In this document: one piece after another, positions 1 through 8,597 of the stretch
How positions within the stretch are numbered: position 1 is the first letter of the stretch
How the letters are laid out: each line of letters starts with the position of its first letter
Source: Spirochaetaceae bacterium
GTDB lineage: Bacteria; Spirochaetota; Spirochaetia; Treponematales; Treponemataceae
Length of the DNA stretch: 64,000 nucleotides
Direction of reading: 5' to 3'
NCBI GenBank assembly: GCA_017936665.1
Contig: JAGBFB010000021.1
Span: 29,279-93,278 of the forward strand
Notes under the pieces: generated by a model
The model's database searches: none
What the model was told of the DNA's origin: nothing
What the model saw: the letters and a program-made list of their open reading frames with translations, nothing else
Program-made: the position numbers and the translations under genes

Positions 1-1863
1 TGCAAATTCTAAATTTATAAAAACGTAAAGATGACTTTGTTCAGAACAATAAGTATCAATAAAATTCATTGCTTGATGGTAAAAATTAAAGGCATTTTCT
101 ATATTATTTTCCGTTATTGCTAACATTGCTTGTAATAAAAATTGTAAAGGTTTTGTGTTGTAAGTAATAAATTCATCTTTTTTGCTGTTTATTGCATAAA
201 GACCTAATTTTGCTTGAGTATAAAGTCCATTGATACAATCAATTAAAGATTTAAAAATTGTAATGTCATTTTTTGAAACAAAAACAAATTCATCAACTCC
301 ATAGATATTCATGAGTTTTAATGCTTTGTTAAAAAGAAGATAAGAATTATCAAATTTTCTAACAAAAAACAAAATTTTTGCTAAGTTTGTTAATGTAATA
401 ACAATTTCAGAGTAATTTCTTATGTCATGAATTCTAGTTAAAAAACTATTTATAATATCGTAGGCGTTTAAATAATCAGCATCTAATAAATATTCATAAG
501 AAAGACCATTTCGGATTTTTATCATGGCAACAGAATTTCCGATTTTATTTCTTATTGCATTACATCTTCTGTACCAATTAAATGCTTCTTTTTTGTTACC
601 AAGTTTTGATAAAATAATTCCTTTCCAGTGGCAAGCAGTAGAAAGTCCAAATTGATTTCCGATTTTTTCTGCTAAACTTTTTGATTCTTCAATGTAATCT
701 AAAAGTTTTCTTAAAAAATCATTTGATTGTAAATAAAACCATGGAGTACAAAGAATTGTGTAAATTGCATTATTATTAAAATTATTTTTTCTTAACAAGT
801 CTATTACTGCAAAATACTTTCCTGTTTGCATTGTATCAGTTAATTTTTCAGAATTCATATATTCTAGCATATTTGCAAGAACGAAGAATTTTGAAGAAGT
901 ATTTTCTGCTGTTAGTTGTAGTAAATTATTTGCATATTTTAATGCAGTGGAAAATTGGCTTTGTTGATTCAAAATTAAAGACAAAAAACAAATTGCGTAT
1001 TTGTATGTATCATCAAGAAGATGGGTGTCAATTACAAATAACAAATTCTTAGTTGCACTATCATAATCACGAGATAAAATATTTATCATTGCAATTTCAA
1101 AATGTAGATTTGCAAGTTCTTGTTTTGTAAAGTTTATATCATGTTGATGACTTTGAATAAATGAAATTAAATCATTACCTTGCCCAAGAGAAAATAGACA
1201 TCTCATATTATGCAAAGTGGTGTAAATTTCATCATAATTTGTGATGTCCCAAGATTTTGCTGCTGGCAAAGTGATTGTTTCTTCTGTTTCGGCAGCAATA
1301 ATTTCGTAAAAATTATGAAAAATTGATATTTCTGAATAAAATAAATCTTCAACTTCTTTATTTTGTACCTGAGAAATATTATAACAAAGAATTAATTTTC
1401 CATTAAATTTGTCTTCATCAAGTTTTTTAACAATTTGAATTGATTCTTCTGAAAGTAATTGAGCATTTAAAATCACAATATTTTTTGTTGAATTACAAAT
1501 CAAATTGGAAAAAGTTTCGATAATTCTTTGGTTTTCATATTCAATTTCTTCAAGAACGATTATATCGTCTCGCTCTTTACAAAATTTGTTATCAAAATAC
1601 GAAAGGATTGTTTCTTGTTGCAAAGAGTAGGAATGTTTTTTAATTAATTCTTCTGATGTGTTTAGTTTTTCAATTAGATATGGAAATGGAGATAAAGGAA
1701 TTTTTTTGAAATCAAAATCATCTAAGTTTACAGTAATAAAATCTTCTGGAATAATATTTTCAATATATGATATCAATATTTGATTCAAAGAAAGATATAA
1801 AAATGGTTCTTGAGAAGATAAAAATTCACTTAAAATAGACGATAAAAGATTTCTACTTTCCAT
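1..1863 (-). CDS. TPR-type helical protein, C-terminus beyond window
   Basis: An open frame of 621 codons starts at ATG 1863 and runs off the left edge with no stop. I do not recognise a precise family. The first ~190 residues have alternating strand/helix character, including IVILNAQLLSEESIQIVKKL, reminiscent of an inactive AAA/STAND-type domain without a visible Walker A. The remainder is a series of helical pairs resembling tetratricopeptide repeats, e.g. ACHWKGIILSKLGNKKEAF near residue 390. The missing C-terminus could carry an output domain (DNA-binding, cyclase or GGDEF), which I cannot see. A TTGCGA-N16-TATAAT promoter lies 9 bases before the ATG with no Shine-Dalgarno, so the message would be nearly leaderless. 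Confidence 0.6.
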   Translation of the reverse strand, partial: MESRNLLSSILSEFLSSQEPFLYLSLNQILISYIENIIPEDFITVNLDDFDFKKIPLSPFPYLIEKLNTSEELIKKHSYSLQQETILSYFDNKFCKERDDIIVLEEIEYENQRIIETFSNLICNSTKNIVILNAQLLSEESIQIVKKLDEDKFNGKLILCYNISQVQNKEVEDLFYSEISIFHNFYEIIAAETEETITLPAAKSWDITNYDEIYTTLHNMRCLFSLGQGNDLISFIQSHQHDINFTKQELANLHFEIAMINILSRDYDSATKNLLFVIDTHLLDDTYKYAICFLSLILNQQSQFSTALKYANNLLQLTAENTSSKFFVLANMLEYMNSEKLTDTMQTGKYFAVIDLLRKNNFNNNAIYTILCTPWFYLQSNDFLRKLLDYIEESKSLAEKIGNQFGLSTACHWKGIILSKLGNKKEAFNWYRRCNAIRNKIGNSVAMIKIRNGLSYEYLLDADYLNAYDIINSFLTRIHDIRNYSEIVITLTNLAKILFFVRKFDNSYLLFNKALKLMNIYGVDEFVFVSKNDITIFKSLIDCINGLYTQAKLGLYAINSKKDEFITYNTKPLQFLLQAMLAITENNIENAFNFYHQAMNFIDTYCSEQSHLYVFINLEFA

Positions 1864-1915
1864 AACATATATATTATAACAAAAAATTATGAAATCGCAA
1901 GGAAATTTATGTGTT

Positions 1916-3694
1916 TTAGTTAAAAATCATCTTACCTTTAAATTCTTCTATTTTAGAATATCCTTTTCTTGCCATCCAAGCAGAAATTCCATTGATAATT
2001 TCTTTGATACAATTTGGATTTGCAAAAATTGAAGTTCCAATTTGAATTGCATCTGCTCCAGCAAGGATAAACTCAACTGCATCTTGCCAAGTAGAAATTC
2101 CGCCAAGCCCAATAACTGGAACTTGTTGTTCTTTTGGTAAAGTTTTTATTGCATAACAAATGTCATAAACCATTCTAAGTGCTATTGGTTTTATAGCTGG
2201 ACCTGCAAGACCTGCTTTAATGTTGTCAAAAATAAATTGTTCTTTCTCAATATCAATAGCCATTGCCTGAAATGTATTTACCAAACTTATTGCGTTTGCT
2301 CCAGCTTTTATTACTGAAAAAGCGATTGCTTTTAAATCAGGTGCATTAGGTGAAAGTTTTACAATTAAAGGTTTTGATGTTGCTTTTCTAACTGCATTTG
2401 TAACTTCAAAAGCCGCTTGAGGATCTAATCCAAAAGCCATTCCTCCTGCCTTTACATTTGGACAAGAAATATTTAATTCTATCATTGGAACTTCGGTTTT
2501 GTCTAAAAGTTTTGCACCTTCTACATAAGTTTCTATTGAAGAACCAGATAAATTTGCAATGGCTACTGGTTTTAATTCCATCATTGTTGGTAATTTTTTT
2601 TCGATAAATACTTTTATTCCAGGATTTTCTAGTCCTATAGAATTTATCAATCCAGATGGAGTTTCTTGTAGTCGGATTCCAGTATTTCCAGGTTTTGGTT
2701 CTAAAGTTAATCCTTTAGAGCAAATTCCACCTAAAAGATTTACATCAATTACATCTTGAAATTCTGTTCCAAAACCAAAGGTTCCAGAAGCAGCAATTAC
2801 AGGATTTTCAAATTTAACTCCAGAAATATTAACTGATAAATCAGGATTATCTACTTTTTCTTTTCTTTCCATAGGTTTTTTTTCAGAAAAGATAAGTTTG
2901 CTTCCTTCAAAAACTGGACCATCTTTACAACAGCGTTTATTTCCTTCTGTAGTTGTAATTGTACATCCTAAACAGGCTCCAAGACCACATGCCATTCTTT
3001 GTTCCATACTTAAATAGCAAGTAATTCCTGCTTCTAAGCATACTTTTTGCACATATTTAAGCATAGGTTCAGGTCCACAGGCGTAAACTACAGAATAATT
3101 TTTTTGCTTTATATCATCTGCGGTAAAAACTGACGGTAACATTCCTTTTATTCCTTCTGTTCCGTCATCTGTAGTGATAACTAAATTTTTTGCTTTAACA
3201 TTTTCTAATCCGTATGAAAATGATTTGAAACAAGCGTAAAAATCGTAAGTGTGAGGTTTTAAGTTTGTAGAAAAACCTGCAACAGGAGCAACTCCAATTC
3301 CTCCTCCGATTATTGCAATTTTAACTTCATCTGCATTTTGTAAATCTTCTTGAGGAAGTGGGAAAGTATTTCCTAAAGGTCCTGTCATTTCTACAGAATC
3401 ATCAATTTTTAAATTGCAAAGTTCTTTTGTACCTTGCCCTTTTAGTAAAATTAAAAATTCAACAAAAACAAAATTATCTTGGGTTTTGCAAGAATAAACA
3501 CTGATTGGTCGCGCAAGCAAAACTTTTGAAATAGAACTTCTGAGCATATAAAACTGACCACTTTGTGGCACTGATTGATTTTTATGAACAAGTTCAGTTT
3601 TTAAGATAAGGTGAAAAATTCCTGATTTTACCTCGTTTAATGAAATTACTTTTCCTACAGAAATTCCTGCTTTTGTTGAATTTTCTTTACACAC
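1916..3694 (-). CDS. pyrKD: PyrK-PyrD fusion: dihydroorotate dehydrogenase with its electron-transfer subunit
   Basis: It oxidises dihydroorotate to orotate in pyrimidine synthesis and passes electrons to NAD+. Roughly the first 270 residues are PyrK-like: FAD/NAD ferredoxin-reductase fold (IIGGGIGVAPV) and a [2Fe-2S] cysteine cluster (CGLGACLGC followed by RCCKDGPVF). From about residue 290 it is a class 1B PyrD: NPVIAASGTFGFG, the substrate loop NISCPNVKAGG with the catalytic-base cysteine, and GLGGISTWQDA near the FMN phosphate. Normally these are two separate genes. GTG at 3694 is preferred because AGGA sits 7 bases upstream; it overlaps the pyrF stop. A TTG at 3715 is an alternative. Operon with pyrF. 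Confidence 0.9.
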   Translation of the reverse strand: MCKENSTKAGISVGKVISLNEVKSGIFHLILKTELVHKNQSVPQSGQFYMLRSSISKVLLARPISVYSCKTQDNFVFVEFLILLKGQGTKELCNLKIDDSVEMTGPLGNTFPLPQEDLQNADEVKIAIIGGGIGVAPVAGFSTNLKPHTYDFYACFKSFSYGLENVKAKNLVITTDDGTEGIKGMLPSVFTADDIKQKNYSVVYACGPEPMLKYVQKVCLEAGITCYLSMEQRMACGLGACLGCTITTTEGNKRCCKDGPVFEGSKLIFSEKKPMERKEKVDNPDLSVNISGVKFENPVIAASGTFGFGTEFQDVIDVNLLGGICSKGLTLEPKPGNTGIRLQETPSGLINSIGLENPGIKVFIEKKLPTMMELKPVAIANLSGSSIETYVEGAKLLDKTEVPMIELNISCPNVKAGGMAFGLDPQAAFEVTNAVRKATSKPLIVKLSPNAPDLKAIAFSVIKAGANAISLVNTFQAMAIDIEKEQFIFDNIKAGLAGPAIKPIALRMVYDICYAIKTLPKEQQVPVIGLGGISTWQDAVEFILAGADAIQIGTSIFANPNCIKEIINGISAWMARKGYSKIEEFKGKMIFN

Positions 3695-4640
3695 TGTATT
3701 TTCCTGCCATTTCAATTAATTCTGTTTTTGAGTCTAAAGCAACTTTTTCTGCTGCTAGAACTATATCATCTAATGTTAAAATTCCAGCTTCTTGTTTTTC
3801 AGTTAAGGCTGATGATTTTTTCCATGCACATAGAACGCCTCTTGAAGAGTTTACTGTTCCTCCTGCTTTGCCTAGTAAAGTTCCAGCGATTTTTGCTTTT
3901 CCGCCTTGAGCTCCATAACCAGGAATTAAGAAGAAAATATTTGGATACATATTTCTAATATTGATTGCCTCTTGTTCTTCAGTACAACCTACAACAGCAC
4001 CTACAGGTGAACAAATTTCGTTTTCATCATATCCGTAATTTTGAGCAAAGAATTTTTGTAATTCAACAAGATGATTTCCAACTCTATCTAAAACATGATT
4101 TCCATCTTGTAAAATTTGATTTTCAATATCTTGCATTCCAGGATTTGAAGTTCTAAGTAGCACAAAAATTGATTTTTCTTTTGCAAAATCAGAAGTTCCT
4201 GTTTTTTTGCAATATTCGGTAAAAGATTGTAATGTATCAAAACCCATGTATGGATTTACTGTGATAATATCAGTTTCAAAATCTCCAGAAAAGTGTGCTT
4301 TTGCGTAGGCACTTGCTGTATCTGCAATATCACCTCGTTTAATATCTGAAATTACTGGAATATTTTTTTCTCGTAGAAGTTTTAGAGTTTCAACATAAGT
4401 TTGTAATCCTTCAAGTCCCATTGCTTCATAATATGCAATTTGAACTTTGAAACAACCACTATGTTTTGCACAAGCGTTTATCAATTCAGTATTGTAAGCT
4501 AAAACAGCTTTTGCTGGACTAGCAAATTTTTTTAATACTTCAGGTGGTAAATAATTAGGTGAAGTATCCAATCCCACACATAGTGGACCATTTTCTTTAC
4601 AAGCCATTTGTAGGCGATTCATTTGATGTAAAAAGTTCAT
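3687..4640 (-). CDS. pyrF: Orotidine 5'-phosphate decarboxylase (type 2)
   Basis: It decarboxylates OMP to UMP, the last step of pyrimidine synthesis. The product of 317 residues fits the longer group-2 PyrF family. The N-terminal GLDTSPNYLP and the catalytic Lys/Asp block SDIKRGDIADTASAYA are clear, as is the phosphate-binding end IPGYGAQGG. ATG 4640 is chosen over an in-frame start at 4658, because TTGTCA-N18-TATACT ends 6 bases before 4640, which would put 4658 inside the promoter. It overlaps pyrK-pyrD by 8 bases. No other pyr genes are in the window. Confidence 0.92.
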   Translation of the reverse strand: MNFLHQMNRLQMACKENGPLCVGLDTSPNYLPPEVLKKFASPAKAVLAYNTELINACAKHSGCFKVQIAYYEAMGLEGLQTYVETLKLLREKNIPVISDIKRGDIADTASAYAKAHFSGDFETDIITVNPYMGFDTLQSFTEYCKKTGTSDFAKEKSIFVLLRTSNPGMQDIENQILQDGNHVLDRVGNHLVELQKFFAQNYGYDENEICSPVGAVVGCTEEQEAINIRNMYPNIFFLIPGYGAQGGKAKIAGTLLGKAGGTVNSSRGVLCAWKKSSALTEKQEAGILTLDDIVLAAEKVALDSKTELIEMAGKYSV

Positions 4641-4703
4641 GATTAGAGTATATAACAAAACAAATTAAGTTGACAAGGCAAAAAAATAATGTATTCTATA
4701 TAT
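4641..4703. promoter_or_regulatory. Back-to-back leaderless promoters of pyrF and the lipid-kinase-like gene
   Basis: The plus strand reads TTGACA (4670-4675), a 16-base spacer, TATTCT (4692-4697), then 6 bases to ATG 4704. The minus strand reads TTGTCA-N18-TATACT, then 6 bases to ATG 4640. The two -35 boxes lie on the same seven bases (TTGACAA and its complement), so two RNA polymerases could not bind at once. Neither gene has a Shine-Dalgarno. Confidence 0.7.
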
Positions 4704-5813
4704 ATGGCACAAATTTTAGATTCTTCAATGTTAAAATATTATTTAGAACCAATAATTTCATCTTGTAACTTATGGAAAGATAAAAATCTTTTTGTTTTTA
4801 TGATAGCAAACCCTGTTTCTGGTGGTTTTACTAGAAAAAAAATTGCTAAAAAAAATAAAAGTATTCTTGAAAGTGCAAGTAATGTGGCAAAAGAAACAAG
4901 CGTTGTTGTAAAATCCGTAGAATTTACTCTTTTTGAAACAGAATATGCTGGTCACGGAGATGAATTTGTAAATACAATTTTTGATTTTTATAAAGATAAC
5001 TGTGTTGGAAATACTGAAAATAAAATTTTAATAATAACAGCTGGTGGTGACGGAACTAGCCACGAAGTTCAAAGTGCTTTAATTAAATTAATAAATGAAT
5101 CTGAAGAAAATAAAAAAAATATAGCAAAGGATTTTTGCGTTTTTAGGCTTCCTTTTGGAACAGGAAATGATGGTTCAGATGGAAGAAATCTTGAAGAAAG
5201 TTTGTTGCGACTAAATTTTCCTGCTCACATAGAATTACAAAAGGCTGTAAAAGTTTCTTGTCAGGGCATAAATAGCAAAAAGGATAGTTGGTTTGCATTT
5301 AACATTGCAAGTATTGGAATTGACGCATTTATTACACATATGACTAACAAAATGAAGTCAAAATTGCCTGGGGATTTTTACAAACTTTGGGTAGATTTAG
5401 CCTGTGTATTTTATACTTGGTTTTACAAAAAAGTACCCGCTTTTATGGAACTTTTTAAAGAAAATAATTCTATTGCAACTTATGATAACAAAATTGAATT
5501 TGCCTTGTTAGGAAGTTCTGGACATCGCACTTATGGAAGTAATCATTTAATTTTGCCCACTGATGAAAATTGTTGCATTACGGAATCTGTGAGTTTGATA
5601 AAAAAATTGATAATAAAACATCATTTTAATGATGGAACTCACTACGGAAAGCCTTATTCTGTGTTTTATGATGCTGACAAGATAAAAATTGCTTACGATG
5701 AAAAAATTTTACTTCAACTTGATGGGGAAAGTCATTTATTAACAAAGGATTCTTTTCCTATCGTTATGGAACTTACAGAGCCTTTAATTCCTGTGATTGT
5801 TTTAGATGATTAG
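4704..5813 (+). CDS. Diacylglycerol/sphingosine kinase-family lipid kinase-like protein
   Basis: This 369-residue protein has the DAGK catalytic signature: MIANPVSGG near residue 30, the nucleotide-binding TAGGDGTSHEVQSAL near residue 115, and FRLPFGTGNDGSD near residue 150. The C-terminal half should form the beta-sandwich of YegS/DgkB-type enzymes, ending with LDGES, a common motif there. A role in phosphorylating a membrane lipid is inferred from family only; the substrate is unknown. ATG 4704 is chosen because the -10 element covers the upstream in-frame ATG at 4689. Its 3' end overlaps the convergent recR by 4 bases. Confidence 0.72.
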   Translation: MAQILDSSMLKYYLEPIISSCNLWKDKNLFVFMIANPVSGGFTRKKIAKKNKSILESASNVAKETSVVVKSVEFTLFETEYAGHGDEFVNTIFDFYKDNCVGNTENKILIITAGGDGTSHEVQSALIKLINESEENKKNIAKDFCVFRLPFGTGNDGSDGRNLEESLLRLNFPAHIELQKAVKVSCQGINSKKDSWFAFNIASIGIDAFITHMTNKMKSKLPGDFYKLWVDLACVFYTWFYKKVPAFMELFKENNSIATYDNKIEFALLGSSGHRTYGSNHLILPTDENCCITESVSLIKKLIIKHHFNDGTHYGKPYSVFYDADKIKIAYDEKILLQLDGESHLLTKDSFPIVMELTEPLIPVIVLDD

Positions 5814-6397
5814 AAAGAAATACGTCCTCTAAAACTTCTAGCAAGAGTGAGTTTATCAGCGTATTCTAAATCGCCCCCTACAGGAAGTCCTGAAGCGAGC
5901 CTACTTACTTTTACATCAGTTTGTCTTAAAATTTGTTGTAAATAAAGTGCAGTTGTGTCACCTTCAACTGTTGGATTAGTGGCAATAATTACTTCTGTAA
6001 CATTTTCTTTTTTGATTCTTTCAATTAATTTTCCGATAGGAAGTTGGTCTGGTCCAATTCCTTCAAGAGGCGAAATTAATCCTCCTAAAACATGAAAGAT
6101 TCCTCTAAATTCGCCAGAATTTTCTATAGTGTTTACATCTTGAGGTTGTTCAACAACACAGAGTAAATTTCTTTCTCTTAAAGGATTTGAACAAATTGCA
6201 CATGGATCAGTTTCTGTATATGCACCACATTCTGAACATTGATGAATTCTTGAATGTAATTCTACGAGTTGTTTTGCAAATCGTTCTAAAAAAGTTTGGT
6301 CAGCTTTCAAAAGGTGATTTGAAATCCGCATTGCACTTTTTTTTCCGATTCCAGGTAAACGAGAAAAAGATTCTGCTAATTCATCTAAAGCATTCAT
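5810..6397 (-). CDS. recR: Recombination mediator RecR
   Basis: RecR acts with RecO/RecF to load RecA at single-strand gaps. The 195-residue product is the usual length. It shows the N-terminal helix-hairpin-helix (LPGIGKKSAMR), the Cys4 zinc site (CSECGAYTETDPCAIC near residues 55-70), and a Toprim domain (LLCVVEQPQDV, IIATNPTVEGDTTALYL), ending with the conserved GLPVGGDLEYADKLTL. It follows ybaB directly, in the widely conserved dnaX-ybaB-recR order. Confidence 0.97.
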   Translation of the reverse strand: MNALDELAESFSRLPGIGKKSAMRISNHLLKADQTFLERFAKQLVELHSRIHQCSECGAYTETDPCAICSNPLRERNLLCVVEQPQDVNTIENSGEFRGIFHVLGGLISPLEGIGPDQLPIGKLIERIKKENVTEVIIATNPTVEGDTTALYLQQILRQTDVKVSRLASGLPVGGDLEYADKLTLARSFRGRISF

Positions 6398-6715
6398 TTA
6401 GTTTGCTCCAAAAAGATTGCTCATATCCATTCCAGCAAGATTTCCTGCCCCAGCAATTTTTTCCTGAATATTATCAGTTGCTTGGTGAGTTGCTGCGATA
6501 ATCAAATCTTGTAGCATTTTTACATCTCTTGGATCAACTGCAATTGGGTCAATTTGAATATCAACCATTTCAAATTTTCCGTTAAGAGTAACTTTTACTA
6601 ATCCTCCTCCAGAAGAACCAGTTGCAGTAATGTTTTTTAAGTTTTCTTGCATTTGATTTAACTTATCTTTAAGAGCTGCTGGATTTTTTAGTAAATCAAA
6701 AGGATTAAAATTCAT
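6398..6715 (-). CDS. ybaB: YbaB/EbfC family nucleoid-associated protein
   Basis: A 105-residue DNA-binding protein of the YbaB/EbfC family, which forms dimers that bind DNA and are usually encoded between dnaX and recR, as here. The typical features are the N-terminal coiled helix (LNQMQENLKNITATG), the central strand GLVKVTLNGKFEMVDIQIDP, and a C-terminal helix (LIIAATHQATDNIQEK) ending in a Gly/Met-rich tail. Its start overlaps the dnaX 3' end by 11 bases, so translation is probably coupled. Confidence 0.95.
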   Translation of the reverse strand: MNFNPFDLLKNPAALKDKLNQMQENLKNITATGSSGGGLVKVTLNGKFEMVDIQIDPIAVDPRDVKMLQDLIIAATHQATDNIQEKIAGAGNLAGMDMSNLFGAN

Positions 6716-8567
6716 TGTTTTCTACCTCTTCGTGTCTTTCTTCTATTGTATTTTCTTGATTTTTATTGAAATTTTGTTCAATATTATTTTTTTGCACTTT
6801 TGAAACACTAATAACTTCGCCTTTAAAATCCGAACATAGAATTTGTATTACTTCAGGATATTCTTCTTGAATTTTTTCTTCTTGTGATACTTTTAAAACA
6901 GGAGCGATAGTTACTTGTCTTCCCCAAATATTTCTTATGTTTTCTATTATGTCTTGTTTGAAATTATCTAGTTGATGTTTCAAAAATAGACTTTCTACCT
7001 CAAATTGAACTGTATTGTCTTTTAAAATCCAATTAGAAGTTTGAATTAAAATTGAAGATAAAAGAGGATTTGAAAGTTCTACTTCTTTTATGATTTCATT
7101 TCGTAATTCTTCTACTGTTAAGTGAGGCTTTGCTTCTATAACTTTTGTTTGGTGAATTTCGATTTTCTTTTCTTCTTGCTGATTTTCTTCTACCTGATGA
7201 AATTGTTGAAACGAAGAACTTTCACTTATAGAAGGATTTTGTTGAGAAAAAATAGGTTCACTTTGTAAGTGATTTTGTTCTGCGGTTATCGAGTTAGATT
7301 CTTCTTGCTGATAACCGCTATTGAAAAAAGGGTGAGAAAATCCCTCCTTTTTTTGCATATTTGGATTTTCTTGTATCAAGGAACTATTTTGAGAACCTGG
7401 ATTTTGCTGAATTAAATTTTGTCCTTGTAATAATAAAGCTTTTGCTTGGTCAATGGCAGTTTTAACTTCTGTTACTGAAACATAAGAAGTAAGCCAACAA
7501 AGTCTAGAAATTGCAAGTTCTAATTCGTATCGTGGACTAACTGAATAACGAATATCTCTAAAAAGTTGAAGCATTAAAGATAAGGCTCTTTCAAGCATTA
7601 CTTTATTCCAACTAGAAATTACTTTTTTAGAATATCGTTCGACATTTTGTCCTAACAAAGATTCTTTTGTGATTCCAGATTCAATTAACAAAAGAGAGCG
7701 TAAATAATCAGCATAATTTGAAACAAACTGTTCTATTGAAACTCCATTTGCAGTAATTTCATCAAGTTTTTCTAATGCAAGTTTTGAATTTCCATCTACA
7801 CAAAATTCTGAAAGTTCATTTAATCGTTCTACGCCAACAAGTCCTAATTTATCACGAATTTTTTCGTAAGTGATGTGATTATCAGAAAAGGCAACTACTT
7901 GGTCAAAAAGAGTATAAGCATCTCTAAAACTTCCAGTTGCTTCCCGTGCAATCCAGAAAAGTGCTTCATCATCCGCTTGTATTCCAAGTTCACTACTTGC
8001 TTTTGCTAAAACCTCTTTTATTTGGTCAACAGTTCCTAATCTAAAATGAAATTGTTGACATCGGCTTTTTATTGTTGCTGGAACTTTATGAAGTTCAGTT
8101 GTAGCAAAAATAAAAATTACATATTCAGGTGGCTCTTCGATAGTTTTTAGTAGTGCGTTGAACGCACTAGTTGAAAGCATATGAACTTCGTCAATGATAT
8201 AAATTTTATAACGAGAAGAGTTTGGTGGAAAAAGTACTTCATCTTTAATTTGTCGAATATCGTTTACACTTGTATTTGATGCACCGTCAATTTCGATAAC
8301 ATCAAGGCTAGAACCTTTTGTAATTTCTTTACAAGCAGTACATTCTTCGCAGGGAGTTGCACTTGGTCCATTTTGACAATTTAGAGCTTTTGCTAAAATT
8401 CTTGCGGAAGAGGTTTTTCCACATCCTCTTGGTCCTGAAAACAAATATGCATGAGCAATTTTTCCTGATTGAATTGCGTTTTTTAGGGTAGCAGCAACAA
8501 ATTCTTGTCCTACTAAATCATCAAAACGCTGTGGGCGACGCCTTGTCGCAGTAACTTCATATGCCAT
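6705..8567 (-). CDS. dnaX: DNA polymerase III tau (and possibly gamma) subunit
   Basis: Clamp-loader ATPase of the replisome, 620 residues. It has Walker A GPRGCGKTSSA near residue 45, four zinc cysteines (CQNGPSATPCEECTAC), Walker B and sensor region IDEVHMLSTSAFNALLKTI, and the SRC arginine-finger motif (KSRCQQFHFRL). Residues ~380-510 are a low-complexity Gln/Ser/Asn/Glu linker, then a C-terminal tau-like domain. An in-phase A AAA AAG heptamer lies at codons 405-407 and may yield a shorter gamma form. The promoter is TTGTAA-N17-TATTCT-N7-ATG without a Shine-Dalgarno, its -35 overlapping the aroK stop codon. Confidence 0.97.
   Translation of the reverse strand: MAYEVTATRRRPQRFDDLVGQEFVAATLKNAIQSGKIAHAYLFSGPRGCGKTSSARILAKALNCQNGPSATPCEECTACKEITKGSSLDVIEIDGASNTSVNDIRQIKDEVLFPPNSSRYKIYIIDEVHMLSTSAFNALLKTIEEPPEYVIFIFATTELHKVPATIKSRCQQFHFRLGTVDQIKEVLAKASSELGIQADDEALFWIAREATGSFRDAYTLFDQVVAFSDNHITYEKIRDKLGLVGVERLNELSEFCVDGNSKLALEKLDEITANGVSIEQFVSNYADYLRSLLLIESGITKESLLGQNVERYSKKVISSWNKVMLERALSLMLQLFRDIRYSVSPRYELELAISRLCWLTSYVSVTEVKTAIDQAKALLLQGQNLIQQNPGSQNSSLIQENPNMQKKEGFSHPFFNSGYQQEESNSITAEQNHLQSEPIFSQQNPSISESSSFQQFHQVEENQQEEKKIEIHQTKVIEAKPHLTVEELRNEIIKEVELSNPLLSSILIQTSNWILKDNTVQFEVESLFLKHQLDNFKQDIIENIRNIWGRQVTIAPVLKVSQEEKIQEEYPEVIQILCSDFKGEVISVSKVQKNNIEQNFNKNQENTIEERHEEVENNEF
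7282..7353 (-). promoter_or_regulatory. Putative -1 frameshift site with downstream hairpin in dnaX
   Basis: In zero frame the codons are CAA AAA AAG, so the slippery heptamer A AAA AAG (7347-7353) is in the phase used by E. coli dnaX. A -1 shift would add nine residues (GGIFSPFFQ) and stop at TAG, giving about 416 residues. A perfect 9-bp hairpin (GCGGTTATC at 7310-7318 pairing with 7282-7290) begins next to that stop, 28 bases after the heptamer. That is farther than usual for a stimulator. The seven-A run could also cause transcriptional slippage. Confidence 0.5.
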
Positions 8568-8597
8568 AATCTAAAGAATACTGTAAAAAGGCAAAAA

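Noticed and set aside
831..1052. 73-codon plus-strand frame
   Set aside because: It is antisense within the long open frame 1-1863, has no Shine-Dalgarno or promoter, and its composition is that of a shadow frame.
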